Notes: generated from the letters alone by a model not told the origin. Shown: positions 1 through 10,941, counted from the stretch's first letter. The stretch: 64,000 nucleotides of DNA from Candidatus Nanopelagicales bacterium (GCA_017848795.1 JAFIHG010000044.1:92046-156045), one strand, 5' to 3'. Program-made: numbers and translations.

Positions 1-68
1 TCGCGGCACTCTGGCCGGCGATGACGGCGGCGCGGATGAACCTGCTGCGCGCGATCGCCACCGAATGA
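1..68 (+). CDS. C-terminal end of an unidentified protein (partial)
   Basis: Only the last 21 codons lie in the window, read in the frame starting at base 3 and ending with TGA at 66-68. The visible tail is Ala- and Arg-rich and ends in LLRAIATE. This is too short to assign a family. It runs convergently with the HAD-type gene on the other strand, whose stop is 55 bases further on. It is called coding because the frame is open from the window edge and stops cleanly in a normal gene junction. Confidence 0.4.
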   Translation, partial: AALWPAMTAARMNLLRAIATE

Positions 69-123
69 GGACGTCCCGCCGTCCGGCCCGCCCTGCGACG
101 CAGCCGGACTCGGCGAGCCCGCG

Positions 124-864
124 TCAGGGCCGGGCGCCCGGACCGGTCGCCGCCCGCTGCCAGTCGTACGACCACTGCCCGAGCAGCGCGGGCGTGAGGA
201 GCGTGAGCGAGTCGAGCACCCGTACCCCGGCTCGCTCCTCGATCTCCACCGCGGTCGGCACGGCCACGACCAACGCGCCGGCGGCCGCGCCGGCGGCGAC
301 GCCGGTGGGTGAGTCCTCCAGGACCACGCACGCCAGCGGGTCGGCCCCGAGCCGCCGGGCAGCCTCCAGGTAGGGGTCGGGGTGCGGCTTGGTCCGCTCC
401 AGCTCGTCCCCCGCCACGGTCGTGTCGAACCGGAGGTCGCACGCGTCGTGCAGGATCGCTTCGAGGACGGCGTCGACGAGTGTCCGCCACGAGGCCGACA
501 CCAGCGCGCACGGCACCTGCCGCGCGCGCAGCGCGGCGAGCAGCTCCCGTGCTCCCGGACGCCAGTGGATGGGCTCCGCGCGCAACAGCGTCTCCATGAG
601 GGTGAGCAACCGGTCCATCACGGCCGCCGGGTCGTGATGACCACCGGAGATCTCGATCATGTACGCCACGGCCCGCTCGAGCGGCCCGCCGACCATGAGC
701 TCGGCGTCGCGGGCACCCCACGAGCCGCCGAGCTCGGCGACGACGGTCCGCTCCGCCTCGTGCCAGGTCGACTCGGTGTCGACGAGCAGCCCGTCCATGT
801 CGAACAGGACGGCCGCGGGCAGTGCCGCCCGAGTCGAACTGTCGACATCGCCTGCTGCAGGCAC
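124..864 (-). CDS. HAD-superfamily phosphatase (beta-phosphoglucomutase/CbbY-like)
   Basis: A 246-residue cytosolic haloacid dehalogenase-type hydrolase that probably removes phosphate from a small sugar-phosphate; the substrate is not deducible. Motif I is near residue 20 (FDMDGLLVDTE, nucleophile Asp and acid/base Asp). Motif II is LVSAS, the motif III lysine sits in KPHPDPYLEAA, and motif IV is VVLEDSPTGVAAG. The cap lies between motifs I and II, as in the CbbY/phosphoglucomutase subgroup. I chose the GTG at 864 because GGAGG lies 5 nt upstream; the open frame runs much further back but only as antisense of metH. It lies 65 nt downstream of the metH stop and may be co-transcribed. Catalytic class is secure, substrate is not. 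Confidence 0.85.
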   Translation of the reverse strand: MPAAGDVDSSTRAALPAAVLFDMDGLLVDTESTWHEAERTVVAELGGSWGARDAELMVGGPLERAVAYMIEISGGHHDPAAVMDRLLTLMETLLRAEPIHWRPGARELLAALRARQVPCALVSASWRTLVDAVLEAILHDACDLRFDTTVAGDELERTKPHPDPYLEAARRLGADPLACVVLEDSPTGVAAGAAAGALVVAVPTAVEIEERAGVRVLDSLTLLTPALLGQWSYDWQRAATGPGARP

Positions 865-929
865 CTGGACCTCCGTCGGGGCGCCCGCGTCCGGAGCCGC
901 TGGCGCAGGGATCTCGCCGGTGGGACCGG

Positions 930-3900
930 CTACACCGCGTTGAAGTACTTCGCCTCCGGGTGGTGGACGATCAACGCCGACGTGGACTGCTCGGGGTGCA
1001 GCTGGAAGCCTTCGGAGAGCTCCACGCCGATCCGTGAGGGGTTCAGGAGCCCGACCAGCTTGGTCTGGTCCTCGATGTCCGGGCAGGCCGGGTAGCCGAA
1101 CGAGTACCGCGATCCCCGGTAACCCTGCTTGGCGATCAGGTGGGCCATGTCCGCGTCGTCCTCCGCGGCGAAGCCGAGCTCGCTGCGCACCCGTGCGTGC
1201 CACATCTCGGCGAGCGCTTCGGTCAGCTGGACCGACAATCCGTGCAGCTCGAGGTACTCCCGGTAGCTGTCCTCGGCGAACAGCTTCGCGGTGACCTGGG
1301 AGACGTGCGACCCCATCGTGACGACCGTGAACGCGACGACGTCGGTCTCCCCGCTATCCCGCGGCCGGAAGAAGTCCGACAGGCACAGGTGCCGGTCGCG
1401 TCGCTGGCGCGGGAAGTGGAAGCGGGTCCGTTCCGTCCCGGCCTCCGGACCGTCATGGTGCAGCACCACCAGGTCGTCGCCCTCGGCGACGCAGGGGAAG
1501 TAGCCGTACACGACCGCCGGCTTCATCAGCCCTTCGGTGTGGATGCGCTCCAGCCACATCCGCAGCCGCGGCCGGCCCTCGGACTCCACGAGGTCCTCGT
1601 ACGTCAGCTTGTTCGCGCCCCGGCCGGGCTTCAGGCCCCACTGGCCGAGGAACGTGGCCCGCTCGTCGAGGTACTCGGCGAAGTCGGCGAGCGCGATGCC
1701 CTTCACCACCCGGGTGCCCCAGAACGGGGGCTGCGGCACCGGCACGTCGACCCGCACGTCGGAGCGGGCGGGCATCTGGTCCAGCGGCGTCAGGTCGAGC
1801 GCCGCCGTCACGGCTGTCACGCGGCGCTTGCGCGGGGCGGGCAGTGCGGCCCCCGGCTCGCCGCGCTTGACGGCCATGACCGTGTCCATGAGCCGCAGCC
1901 CCTCGAAGGCATCGCGCGCGTAGCGGACCTCGCCCCGATAGATCTCCGCCAGGTCCTGCTCGACGTACGCCCGCGTGAGCGCGGCGCCACCGAGCAGCAC
2001 CGGGTAACGCTGCGCGGTGCCCCGCTCGTTGATCTCCTCGAGGTTCTCCCGCATCACCACGGTGCTCTTCACCAGCAGCCCGCTCATACCGATCGCGTCG
2101 GCATGACGCTCGTCGGCCTGAGCGAGGATGTCGGCCACCGGTACCTTGATGCCCAGGTTCACGACCGAATACCCGTTGTTGGACAAGATGATGTCGACGA
2201 GGTTCTTCCCGATGTCGTGGACGTCGCCCTTGACGGTGGCGAGCACGATCGTGCCCTTGCCGGTGGTGTCGGTCTTCTCCATGTGCGGTTCGAGGTGAGC
2301 GACCGCGGTCTTCATGACCTCGGCGCTCTGCAGCACGAACGGCAGCTGCATCTCGCCGCGTCCGAACAGCTCCCCGACGGTCTGCATGCCGGAGAGCAGC
2401 GTGTCGTTGATGATCTCGAGCGCGGGTCGGGTCTGCAGTGCCTCGTCGAGGTCGGCCTCCAGGCCCTCGCGCTCGCCGTCGACGATGCGTCGCTCCAGGC
2501 GCTCGAACAGCGGCAGCGCCGCGAGCTCGTCCGCGCGCTCCTTGGCCAGCGCTCCGGCATCGACGCCCTCGAACAGCGACAGGTAGTGCGTGAGCGGGTC
2601 GTGCACCAGGACACCGGCCTCGTCGTACCGGCGCCGGTCGTGCACGAGGTCGAGCGCGGCCTCGCGCTGGTCGTCGGGGATGCGCGCCATCGGCAGGATC
2701 TTGCTGGCGTGGACGATCGCGGAGTCCAGCCCGGCAGCGACACACTCGTGCAGGAACACCGAGTTGAGCACGACGCGGGCGGCCGGATTCAACCCGAACG
2801 ACACGTTGGACAGCCCGAGTACGGTCTGCACCGCCGGGTACTTCTCCTTGATGCGGCGGATCGCCTCGATGGTCTCGATCCCGTCGCGGCGGGTCTCCTC
2901 CTGGCCCGTCGCGATCGGGAAGGTGAGCGGGTCGACGACGATGTCCTCGACGCGCATGCCCCAGTTGTCGACGAGATCGCCGATCAGGCGCTCCGCGACC
3001 CGCACCTTCCACTCCGCGGTCCGCGCCTGGCCCTCCTCGTCGATCGTGAGGGCGACGACGGCGGCCCCGTGCTCCTTGACGACGCGCATCATCCGCTGCA
3101 TGCGCGAGTCCGGCCCGGTCCCGTCCTCGTAGTTCACCGAGTTCACGACGGCGCGGCCGCCGAGCAGCTCGAGCCCCGCCTCCACCACGTCGGCCTCGGT
3201 CGAGTCCAGCACGAGGGGAAGCGTCGAGGCGGTGGCCAGCCGGCCGACGAGCTCGCGCATGTCGGCGACGCCGTCGCGGCCGACGTAGTCCACGTTCACG
3301 TCGAGCAGGTGTGCCCCGTCGCGGGTCTGGTCCTTGGCGATCCGGACGCAGTCGTCCCAGCGGCCGGCGAGCATCGCCTCGCGGAACGCGCGGGAGCCGT
3401 TGGCGTTCGTACGCTCGCCGATCGAGAGGTAAGACGTGTCCTGCCGGAACGGGACCGCCTGGTACAGGCTGGCCGCCCCCGCTTCCGGCTGCGGGTCGCG
3501 CGGGGACAGGTCGCGCCCGCGTACCCGCTCGACGACCTGGCGTAGGTGCTCCGGGGTGGTGCCGCAGCACCCGCCGACGAGCGCGAGCCCGTAGTCGCGG
3601 GTGAACCGGTCGTGTGCGTCGGCGAGTTCCTCCGGCGTGAGCGGGTACCAGGCGCCTCCGCTGCGCAGCTCTGGCAGGCCGGCGTTCGGCATGCAGGACA
3701 ACCCGACTCGCGCGTGGCGGGCAAGATGGCGCAGGTGCTCGCTCATCTCGGCGGGGCCGGTCGCGCAGTTCAGCCCGATCAGGTCGATCCCGAGCGGCTC
3801 GAGCGCGGTCAGCGCGGCGCCGATCTCCGAACCCACCAGCATGGTGCCGGTCGTCTCCACGGTGACCTGGACCATCACCGGCAGGTCGGCCCCGGCGGCG

Positions 3901-4454
3901 GCGAGGGCGCGCTTCGCCCCGACGATCGCGGCCTTGGCCTGCAACAGGTCCTGGCAGGTCTCCACGAGGACGGCGTCGATGCCGCCGGCGATCATTCCCT
4001 CGACCTGGGTGCGGTACGCGTCGCGCAGCGTGGCGTACGGGACGTGCCCGAAGGTGGGCAGCTTGGTGCCGGGCCCGACCGAGCCGAGCACCCACCGCGA
4101 CGCCTCGGCTCCGCTCCACGCGTCGGCCGCCTCCCGGGCGATCCGCGCGCCGGCCTCGGCGAGCTCGCCGATCCGGTCGGCGATGCCGTACTCGCCCAGG
4201 TTGGCGAGGTTGGCCCCGAAGGTGTTCGTCTCGATCGCGTCGACGCCGACCGCGAGGTAGGCGTCGTGGATCTCGCGTACGACCTCGGGGCGGGTGACGT
4301 TCAGAATCTCGTTGCAACCCTCGTGACCGTCGAAGTCGTCGAGGGTGAGCGCGTGCGCCTGCAGCATCGTGCCCATCGCGCCGTCGGCGACGACGACGCG
4401 GGTCGCGAGCGCTCGGCGCAGCGCATCCGGACCGGACGCTGCGCTGTCAGCCAT
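930..4454 (-). CDS. metH: Cobalamin-dependent methionine synthase
   Basis: A 1174-residue enzyme that transfers a methyl group from 5-methyltetrahydrofolate to homocysteine through cobalamin. All four modules are visible in order: a homocysteine-binding barrel (about residues 15-310, zinc cysteines in VGGCCGTTPEH), a pterin-binding domain (about 335-610), a cobalamin domain with the base-off histidine in DVHDIGKNL, and a C-terminal SAM-dependent activation domain that includes RGSRYSFGYPACPD. Length is slightly under the E. coli enzyme. I start at MADSAASG rather than the longer frame 24 nt upstream. A -10-like TAAGGT ends 8 nt before this ATG, so the leader is too short for a cobalamin riboswitch. 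It is divergent from the PAC2 gene. Confidence 0.97.
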   Translation of the reverse strand: MADSAASGPDALRRALATRVVVADGAMGTMLQAHALTLDDFDGHEGCNEILNVTRPEVVREIHDAYLAVGVDAIETNTFGANLANLGEYGIADRIGELAEAGARIAREAADAWSGAEASRWVLGSVGPGTKLPTFGHVPYATLRDAYRTQVEGMIAGGIDAVLVETCQDLLQAKAAIVGAKRALAAAGADLPVMVQVTVETTGTMLVGSEIGAALTALEPLGIDLIGLNCATGPAEMSEHLRHLARHARVGLSCMPNAGLPELRSGGAWYPLTPEELADAHDRFTRDYGLALVGGCCGTTPEHLRQVVERVRGRDLSPRDPQPEAGAASLYQAVPFRQDTSYLSIGERTNANGSRAFREAMLAGRWDDCVRIAKDQTRDGAHLLDVNVDYVGRDGVADMRELVGRLATASTLPLVLDSTEADVVEAGLELLGGRAVVNSVNYEDGTGPDSRMQRMMRVVKEHGAAVVALTIDEEGQARTAEWKVRVAERLIGDLVDNWGMRVEDIVVDPLTFPIATGQEETRRDGIETIEAIRRIKEKYPAVQTVLGLSNVSFGLNPAARVVLNSVFLHECVAAGLDSAIVHASKILPMARIPDDQREAALDLVHDRRRYDEAGVLVHDPLTHYLSLFEGVDAGALAKERADELAALPLFERLERRIVDGEREGLEADLDEALQTRPALEIINDTLLSGMQTVGELFGRGEMQLPFVLQSAEVMKTAVAHLEPHMEKTDTTGKGTIVLATVKGDVHDIGKNLVDIILSNNGYSVVNLGIKVPVADILAQADERHADAIGMSGLLVKSTVVMRENLEEINERGTAQRYPVLLGGAALTRAYVEQDLAEIYRGEVRYARDAFEGLRLMDTVMAVKRGEPGAALPAPRKRRVTAVTAALDLTPLDQMPARSDVRVDVPVPQPPFWGTRVVKGIALADFAEYLDERATFLGQWGLKPGRGANKLTYEDLVESEGRPRLRMWLERIHTEGLMKPAVVYGYFPCVAEGDDLVVLHHDGPEAGTERTRFHFPRQRRDRHLCLSDFFRPRDSGETDVVAFTVVTMGSHVSQVTAKLFAEDSYREYLELHGLSVQLTEALAEMWHARVRSELGFAAEDDADMAHLIAKQGYRGSRYSFGYPACPDIEDQTKLVGLLNPSRIGVELSEGFQLHPEQSTSALIVHHPEAKYFNAV

Positions 4455-4462
4455 GATGCCCC

Positions 4463-4468
4463 ACCTTA
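4463..4468 (-). promoter_or_regulatory. Putative -10 box of metH (leaderless)
   Basis: TAAGGT on the minus strand, 8 nt before the metH ATG. It belongs to the recurrent TAGGNT-like boxes found directly ahead of many starts in this window. No convincing -35 hexamer is visible. Confidence 0.4.
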
Positions 4469-4535
4469 GCCGTCGCACCGGACGGCCTTACGACGGCGGT
4501 AGCGTGCCGGTCATGGCACGGTCCTGGAGCGGAAC

Positions 4536-5390
4536 ATGATCGAGTTCACCGAGCCGGGGAGCCGGCCGGGCCTCGTGGCGCCGGTGATGGTGGCGGCCTT
4601 CGAAGGATGGAACGACGCCGGCGACGCAGCGAGCGAAGCGGTCGCCCACCTCGCGCAGGTGTGGCAGGCCCGCGCTCTGGGCGCGATGGACCCGGAGGAC
4701 TACTACGACTTCCAGGTCAACCGGCCCGAGGTCACCGTCGACGGGGACGGGGTGCGCCACGTCGAGTGGCCCACGACCCGGCTCTCGGTGGTCCGGGCAC
4801 CGGAGGGCGGCCGAGATCTCGTCCTGGTCCACGGCATCGAGCCCTCGCTGCGTTGGCGCTCGTACGTCGGTGAGCTGCTCGACCTCGCGCGCGAGTTCGG
4901 GGTGGAGCTGGTCCTCACGCTCGGGGCGCTGCTGGCCGACACCCCCCACACCCGTCCGGTCCCGGTGACCGGGACGTCCACCGATCCGGCGCTGGCCGAG
5001 ACCATGGGGTACGAGCCGTCGCGGTACGAGGGCCCGACGGGCATCGTCGGCGTGCTGCAGGACGCGTGTGCCGGCGCCGGCGTCGCCGCCGTCTCGCTGT
5101 GGGCGGCGGTCCCCCACTACGCGGCGGCACCTCCCTGCCCGAAGGCGACCGTCGCGCTGCTGCGCGGGGTCGAGGACGTGCTCGACCTGCCGGTACCGCT
5201 CGGTGACCTGCCCGAGGAGGCCCGCGCGTGGCAGGACGGGGTGGAGCAGCTGGCCGCCGACGACGAGGAGGTCGCGGCGTACGTGCGGGCGCTCGAGGAC
5301 GCGCGCGCTACGACCGACCTGCCGGAGGCGTCCGGTGAGGCCATCGCGCGCGAGTTCGAGCGTTTCCTGCGCCGCCGCAGTACCGAATGA
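4536..5390 (+). CDS. PAC2 family protein
   Basis: A 284-residue protein of the PAC2 (proteasome assembly chaperone 2-like) superfamily, common in Actinobacteria. Early motifs are VAAFEGWNDAGDAA and the YYDFQVNRP stretch; mid-protein LVHGIEPSLRWRSY and GALLADTPHTRPVP follow the family pattern. The C-terminus is a charged helical region that probably oligomerises. In bacteria the role is unproven; a link to proteasome assembly comes only from the eukaryotic homologue. The ATG at 4536 has GGAGCGG just upstream. It diverges from metH across about 80 nt and converges with pgi (7 nt between stops). Confidence 0.88.
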   Translation: MIEFTEPGSRPGLVAPVMVAAFEGWNDAGDAASEAVAHLAQVWQARALGAMDPEDYYDFQVNRPEVTVDGDGVRHVEWPTTRLSVVRAPEGGRDLVLVHGIEPSLRWRSYVGELLDLAREFGVELVLTLGALLADTPHTRPVPVTGTSTDPALAETMGYEPSRYEGPTGIVGVLQDACAGAGVAAVSLWAAVPHYAAAPPCPKATVALLRGVEDVLDLPVPLGDLPEEARAWQDGVEQLAADDEEVAAYVRALEDARATTDLPEASGEAIAREFERFLRRRSTE

Positions 5391-5397
5391 CCGCGCG

Positions 5398-7059
5398 TCA
5401 GGGAAGCGGCGTGGCGAGGGAGCGGTAGGCGGCGAGCAGGGAGACGGTGCTCGCGTCGAAACCGTCCGGTACCGCTGCGCTGCCCGACACGGCGGGCAGC
5501 AGCCGCCCGGCCATCACCTTGCCGAGCTCGACGCCCCACTGGTCGAACGAGTCGATGCCCCAGACGGTCCCCGCGGTGAAGGTGGCGTGCTCGTAGAGCG
5601 CCACCAAGGTGCCGAGCGCGTACGGGGTGAGCCGCTCGAGCAGCAGCGTGGTGGAAGGGCGGTTCCCCGGCATGACCTTGTGCGGCACCAGCTCTTCGGG
5701 TACGCCCTCGGCGGCCACCTCCTGCGCCGTGCGGCCGAAGGCGAGCACGTGCGTCTGGGCGAACACGTTCGCGGCGAGCTTGGCCTGGTGGTCACCGACC
5801 TGCTCTGCCGGGTCGGCGAACAGGATGAAATCGGCAGGCACGGTCGCAGTGCCCTGGTGCAGCAGCTGGTAGAACGAGTGCTGCCCGTTGGTCCCCGGCT
5901 CGCCCCACCAGATCGCGCCGGTGTCGACGGCGACCGGCGCACCGTCGGAGGTCACCGACTTGCCGTTGCTCTCCATCGTCAATTGCTGCAGGTACGCGGG
6001 GAACCGCACCAGGTAGTTGTCGTACGGCAGCACCGCCTGCGTCGGCAGCCCGAGGAAGTTGCGGTTCCACACCTGCAGCAGTCCCATGAGCGCGGGCAGG
6101 TTGCGTTCCAGCGGGGCGGTGCGGAAGTGCTCGTCCATGGCGTGGAACCCGGCGAGCATCTCGGCGAAGCGCTCCGGTCCGATGGCGACCATCGTCGACA
6201 GGCCGATCGCGCTGTCCATCGAGTACCGGCCGCCGACCCACTCCCAGAAGCCGAACATGTTCGCGGTGTCGATACCGAAATCCGCTACGCCTTCGGCGTT
6301 CGTCGACACCGCCACGAAGTGCTTGGCCACATCGGCTGCGTCCCCGAGCCGTTGCATCAGCCAGGCGCGCGCAGTCGCCGCGTTGGTCATCGTCTCCTGC
6401 GTCGTGAACGTCTTGCTGGAGACGATGAACAGTGTCGTCGCCGGGTCGAGGTCGCGGGTCGTCTCCGCGATGTCGGCACCGTCCACGTTGGACACGAAGC
6501 GGAAGGTGAGGTCGCGGTCGCTGTAGAAGCGCAATGCGTGGTAGGCCATCACCGGACCCAGGTCCGAACCGCCGATCCCGATGTTCACCACGGCCCGGAT
6601 GCGTTCGCCCGTCGTACCGCGCCACCGACCATCACGGACCCGGTCGGCGAAGTCGGCCATCCGGTCGAGCACTCCGTGGACCTCCGCCACGACGTCGACG
6701 CCATCGACGACCAGCGTCGCGTCGCGAGGCAGTCGCAGCGCGACGTGCAGCACGGCGCGGTCCTCGGTGCGGTTGATGTGCTGACCCGTGAACATCGCAG
6801 CGGTCCGCGCCGGCAGCCCGCGCTCCTCGGCCAGCTCCACGAGCAGGCGTACGGTCTCCGCGTCGATGCGCTGCTTGGAGAAGTCCGCGTGGATCCCACA
6901 CGCCCGTAGGGTGAACCGCTCGGCACGCCCGGGGTCGGCGGCGAACCGGTCCCGCAGTGTCATCCCCTCCCCCGCGTCACGGTGCTGCAGCAGGGCGTGC
7001 CAGGCGTCGGCGGCGGACGCCGGGCCCCCCGGCCAGCTCACGGGTTGGTTCGGTGTCAC
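5398..7059 (-). CDS. pgi: Glucose-6-phosphate isomerase
   Basis: A 553-residue cytosolic enzyme interconverting glucose 6-phosphate and fructose 6-phosphate. Visible family signatures are [12 protein letters not shown], the SIS-domain [11 protein letters not shown], and the long active-site signature [31 protein letters not shown] near the C-terminus carries the catalytic lysine. The GTG at 7059 is preferred because AGAGGA lies about 9 nt upstream and conserved sequence ([19 protein letters not shown]) begins right after it; upstream frame overlaps the gnd promoter. It is divergent from gnd, so two enzymes that use or lead from glucose 6-phosphate share one intergenic region. Confidence 0.97.
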   Translation of the reverse strand: MTPNQPVSWPGGPASAADAWHALLQHRDAGEGMTLRDRFAADPGRAERFTLRACGIHADFSKQRIDAETVRLLVELAEERGLPARTAAMFTGQHINRTEDRAVLHVALRLPRDATLVVDGVDVVAEVHGVLDRMADFADRVRDGRWRGTTGERIRAVVNIGIGGSDLGPVMAYHALRFYSDRDLTFRFVSNVDGADIAETTRDLDPATTLFIVSSKTFTTQETMTNAATARAWLMQRLGDAADVAKHFVAVSTNAEGVADFGIDTANMFGFWEWVGGRYSMDSAIGLSTMVAIGPERFAEMLAGFHAMDEHFRTAPLERNLPALMGLLQVWNRNFLGLPTQAVLPYDNYLVRFPAYLQQLTMESNGKSVTSDGAPVAVDTGAIWWGEPGTNGQHSFYQLLHQGTATVPADFILFADPAEQVGDHQAKLAANVFAQTHVLAFGRTAQEVAAEGVPEELVPHKVMPGNRPSTTLLLERLTPYALGTLVALYEHATFTAGTVWGIDSFDQWGVELGKVMAGRLLPAVSGSAAVPDGFDASTVSLLAAYRSLATPLP

Positions 7060-7077
7060 GGCGGCCGTCCTCTCCCC

Positions 7078-7083
7078 TAGGGT
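7078..7083 (+). promoter_or_regulatory. Putative -10 box of gnd
   Basis: TAGGGT, 34 nt before the gnd start, so unlike most boxes here it would give a short leader of roughly 28 nt. It lies inside the pgi-gnd divergent spacer. Confidence 0.3.
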
Positions 7084-7117
7084 CGGGATCGAGGGTAACG
7101 ACGAGACGGGACCGGTG

Positions 7118-8146
7118 ATGCTGATGCAGCTCGGAATGGTGGGGCTCGGCCGCATGGGCTCCGGTCTCGTGCAGCGGCTGCAGCGCGACGGTCACGACTG
7201 CGTCGGCTACGACGTGAACGCGGACGCGGTCGCGGCGATCGAGTCGCACGGTGCACGCGGCGCACACTCCTACCAGGACCTCGTCGCGGCGCTCGACGCA
7301 CCACGCGCGGTTTGGGTGATGGTCCCCGCCGGCGAGATCACCGAACGTGCGATCACCGAGCTCTCCGGACTGCTCGAACCGGGAGACATCCTCATCGACG
7401 GCGGGAACTCCTACTACCGCGACGACATCCGGCACGCAAAGACGCTGACGGACAAGGGGGTGCACTTCGTCGACTGCGGCACCTCCGGCGGCGTGTTCGG
7501 CCTCGAACGCGGCTTCTCGCTGATGATCGGTGGCGAGCCTGAGCCGGTGCAGCGGCTCGAACCGATCTGGCGCTCGATCGCGCCCGGCATCGCGGCCGCG
7601 CCGCGCACGCCGGGCAAGAGCGGCGCACCCGCGGCGGGCGAAGAGGGCTGGCTGCACTGCGGACCGGCTGGGGCCGGCCATTTCGTGAAGATGGTGCACA
7701 ACGGCATCGAGTACGGCGTCATGGCGGCCTACGCCGAGGGCCTGAACATCCTGGCGAACGCCGACGAGGGGCTGCGCTCGCGTACGCAGGACGCCGAGAC
7801 CGCGCCGCTGTCCGACCCGCAGTTCTACTCCTATGACCTCGACCTGACCGCCGTCACAGAGGTGTGGCGCCGCGGATCGGTGATCGCCTCCTGGCTCCTG
7901 GACCTGACGGCCGCTGCGCTCGCGCAGTCTCCGCAGCTGTCCGAGTACGCCGGCCGCGTCTCCGACTCCGGCGAGGGCCGCTGGACCACGATCGCCGCGA
8001 TCGAGGAGGGCGTACCGGCGCCGGTGCTCACCTCCGCCCTCTTCGCCCGCTTCAGCTCGCGCGGCAACGCGGACTTCGCCGACAAGGTGCTCTCGGCGAT
8101 GCGTAACCAGTTCGGCGGCCACGTGGAGAAGTCCGCAGAATCCTGA
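7118..8146 (+). CDS. gnd: 6-phosphogluconate dehydrogenase, decarboxylating (short type)
   Basis: A 342-residue NAD(P)-dependent enzyme converting 6-phosphogluconate to ribulose 5-phosphate and CO2. The Rossmann motif is [13 protein letters not shown] near the N-terminus. The substrate and catalytic loops are [27 protein letters not shown] and [14 protein letters not shown] (lysine plus HNGIEYG). The C-terminal helical part ends with [14 protein letters not shown]. The length matches the short YqeC-like dehydrogenases, which often prefer NAD; cofactor preference here is inference. Start is either 7118 or 7124, as both ATGs are in frame and neither has a strong ribosome binding site. Confidence 0.93.
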   Translation: MLMQLGMVGLGRMGSGLVQRLQRDGHDCVGYDVNADAVAAIESHGARGAHSYQDLVAALDAPRAVWVMVPAGEITERAITELSGLLEPGDILIDGGNSYYRDDIRHAKTLTDKGVHFVDCGTSGGVFGLERGFSLMIGGEPEPVQRLEPIWRSIAPGIAAAPRTPGKSGAPAAGEEGWLHCGPAGAGHFVKMVHNGIEYGVMAAYAEGLNILANADEGLRSRTQDAETAPLSDPQFYSYDLDLTAVTEVWRRGSVIASWLLDLTAAALAQSPQLSEYAGRVSDSGEGRWTTIAAIEEGVPAPVLTSALFARFSSRGNADFADKVLSAMRNQFGGHVEKSAES

Positions 8147-8161
8147 CTGCGCGCCGGCGTT

Positions 8162-8215
8162 GGTCGAGCGTGCTCGAGACCATGATCACTGACGTGGTCT
8201 CGACGACGCTCGATC
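8162..8215. repeat. Dispersed palindromic element (GGTCGAG family)
   Basis: A hairpin of 21-nt arms, left arm at 8162-8182 and right arm at 8195-8215, with a 12-nt loop and only a few mismatches. The arms resemble those at 23091-23111 and 23124-23144, so this is a dispersed family. It sits between the 3' ends of the convergent gnd and mshC genes and may also act as a transcription terminator, although no T-run follows. Confidence 0.75.
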
Positions 8216-8266
8216 ACCGAGGGTCGGTCAACGTCGAACGGCTCAGAACGCCGCGGGTGGGCTCGA

Positions 8267-9505
<1,239 letters not shown>

Positions 9506-9512
9506 GCGCGCG

Positions 9513-9518
9513 ATCCTA
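9513..9518 (-). promoter_or_regulatory. Putative -10 box of mshC (leaderless)
   Basis: TAGGAT on the minus strand, 7 nt before the mshC ATG. It lies in the 10-nt gap after the upstream gene and overlaps its last bases, suggesting mshC has its own transcript besides any operon message. Confidence 0.4.
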
Positions 9519-10385
9519 GAACGCCGGCCAGGGCAGCGACGGCCAGCCCGGCCCCGGGTGCGGGTAGGTGGCCCGGCGCAGCAGCGCGCGCAGCCGGTCG
9601 CGCGTCACGAGCACCGCCTCGGGTGGCAGCAGGTCCGCGAGCCGCCCGCCCAACTCGCCGTCGAGGGCGCCGTCGAGGCGCAGCAGGTCCTCGACCGAGG
9701 CCGCGGGCAGCGGTGTCCCGGCGAAGCCCCACAGCACGGTCCGCAGCTTGTCCTCCTCGTGGAACGTGAGCCCGTGGTCGACGCCGTACACCTTGTCCGC
9801 GGTGTCGACGGGCGTACGCCCGCGCAGCACGTGGCCCCCCTTGCGGTCGGCGTTGTTCACGACGACGTCGAGCAGCGCCATGCGCGCGAGGTCCGGGTCG
9901 TCGGCGTGGGCCAGGACGACCGGGCGCCCGCGGGCGTCCTCGGCGTGCAGCACGGCATGCCACCCCGCCGGCAACCGGCCAGGGGCGCTCACGTCGACGA
10001 GCCCCGCTCCGGGTTCTGCGGCGACGCCGGGACCGGGCTCCACCCAGGCCTGTGCCATGCCGGGGCCGTACGGGCCTTCCTCGCGCCAGACCGTGGGCGG
10101 CACGAGATCCCACCCGGCAGCGCGATCGAGCAGGTAGGTCGCGACCTCCCGCTGGGACAGGTCACGTGCCGGGAAGTCCCACAACGGGCGCTCCCCACGC
10201 GTCGGCTTGTGCACGCAGACCACCTCGACGCCGTCGAGGCACGCGGTGCCGACGAGGGTGGCGTTGCTCGCGTCGACGAGCCGGCCGGTGATCTCGAGGT
10301 CGCCTTTGGCGAGGACCTCGAGAACGGTGTCGAGGTCGACGGTCACTGGCGTCGCCCGGAGAACGCCCTCAGCGCCGGTATCCAT
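9516..10385 (-). CDS. SCO1664-family protein, PI3/4-kinase-like fold
   Basis: A 289-residue protein of an actinobacterial family typified by SCO1664. The layout looks like a small phosphoinositide-kinase or HipA-like fold: a lysine in [11 protein letters not shown] (about residue 58), a glutamate-bearing helix [15 protein letters not shown], a catalytic-loop-like [11 protein letters not shown] (about 195) and a metal-site-like [10 protein letters not shown] (about 215), comparable to the DRHxxN and DFG elements of PI kinases. No activity or substrate is known to me. It overlaps the DUF3090 gene by 17 nt and precedes mshC by 10 nt. Family membership is fairly secure; kinase activity is inference. 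Confidence 0.8.
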   Translation of the reverse strand: MDTGAEGVLRATPVTVDLDTVLEVLAKGDLEITGRLVDASNATLVGTACLDGVEVVCVHKPTRGERPLWDFPARDLSQREVATYLLDRAAGWDLVPPTVWREEGPYGPGMAQAWVEPGPGVAAEPGAGLVDVSAPGRLPAGWHAVLHAEDARGRPVVLAHADDPDLARMALLDVVVNNADRKGGHVLRGRTPVDTADKVYGVDHGLTFHEEDKLRTVLWGFAGTPLPAASVEDLLRLDGALDGELGGRLADLLPPEAVLVTRDRLRALLRRATYPHPGPGWPSLPWPAF

Positions 10386-10929
10386 TGGCGCGCGGGCAGA
10401 TGTGACCGGCAGGATCGAGCGGCAGGTTGCAGAACGGACAGGGTGGGCGCCCGGCCGAGACGACCAGCAGCGCGCGCTTCACGAACGCCCTTCCCATGGT
10501 TCCCGACATCCGCACCCGCAGGCAGTCCGGGCCCTCGTCGCCGTCATCCTCGAGGTCCGGCACCTCCTGCTCGTCGTCCTGCACCGCATGCGCCTCGACG
10601 ATCAACTGCTCGGACTCGCCGTTCCACCCGAGCGCCATGGTGCCGACGCGGAACTCCTCGCTGACCGGGACGTCGAGCGGAGCGGCGTCCTCCCCTTCGA
10701 CCGGGGCCGCGGCAGGGACCGCTGCGGTGCCGGCGGAACGGCGCACGACCTCGTCGAGCAGGGCGTCGATGCGTTCGGCGAGCAGTTGGACCTGCTGCTT
10801 CTCGAGCGCCACCGACACGACGCGGTCACCGGACCGGGCCTGCAGGTAGAAGACCCGCTCGCCGGGCTCGCCGACGGTGCCCGCGACGAAACGCTCGGGC
10901 TGGTCGAACAGATGGAGCTGGCGGGGCAC
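10369..10929 (-). CDS. DUF3090 family protein
   Basis: A 186-residue protein of unknown function conserved in Actinobacteria. The N-terminus (RQLHLFDQPERFVAGTVGEP) and the line of beta-strands with FYLQARSGDRVVSVALEKQQ match the DUF3090 pattern. The C-terminus carries CPFCNLPLDPAGHICPR, a Cys4-like cluster that probably binds zinc. The GTG at 10929 is preceded by TAGGCT at 6 nt, so it is likely leaderless. In this family the gene usually stays between the histidine phosphatase and the SCO1664-like gene, as here. Confidence 0.9.
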   Translation of the reverse strand: MPRQLHLFDQPERFVAGTVGEPGERVFYLQARSGDRVVSVALEKQQVQLLAERIDALLDEVVRRSAGTAAVPAAAPVEGEDAAPLDVPVSEEFRVGTMALGWNGESEQLIVEAHAVQDDEQEVPDLEDDGDEGPDCLRVRMSGTMGRAFVKRALLVVSAGRPPCPFCNLPLDPAGHICPRANGYRR

Positions 10930-10935
10930 CTTTCG

Positions 10936-10941
10936 AGCCTA
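10936..10941 (-). promoter_or_regulatory. Putative -10 box of the DUF3090 gene (leaderless)
   Basis: TAGGCT on the minus strand, 6 nt before the GTG start. That places the expected transcription start on the start codon. Confidence 0.45.

Noticed and set aside
1140-3545. 801-codon plus-strand open frame over metH
   Set aside because: Antisense shadow caused by high GC; the minus strand encodes a full-length MetH with every domain.
930-4454. Cobalamin riboswitch upstream of metH
   Set aside because: Only 8 nt between the -10 box and the ATG, and only about 80 nt to the divergent gene.
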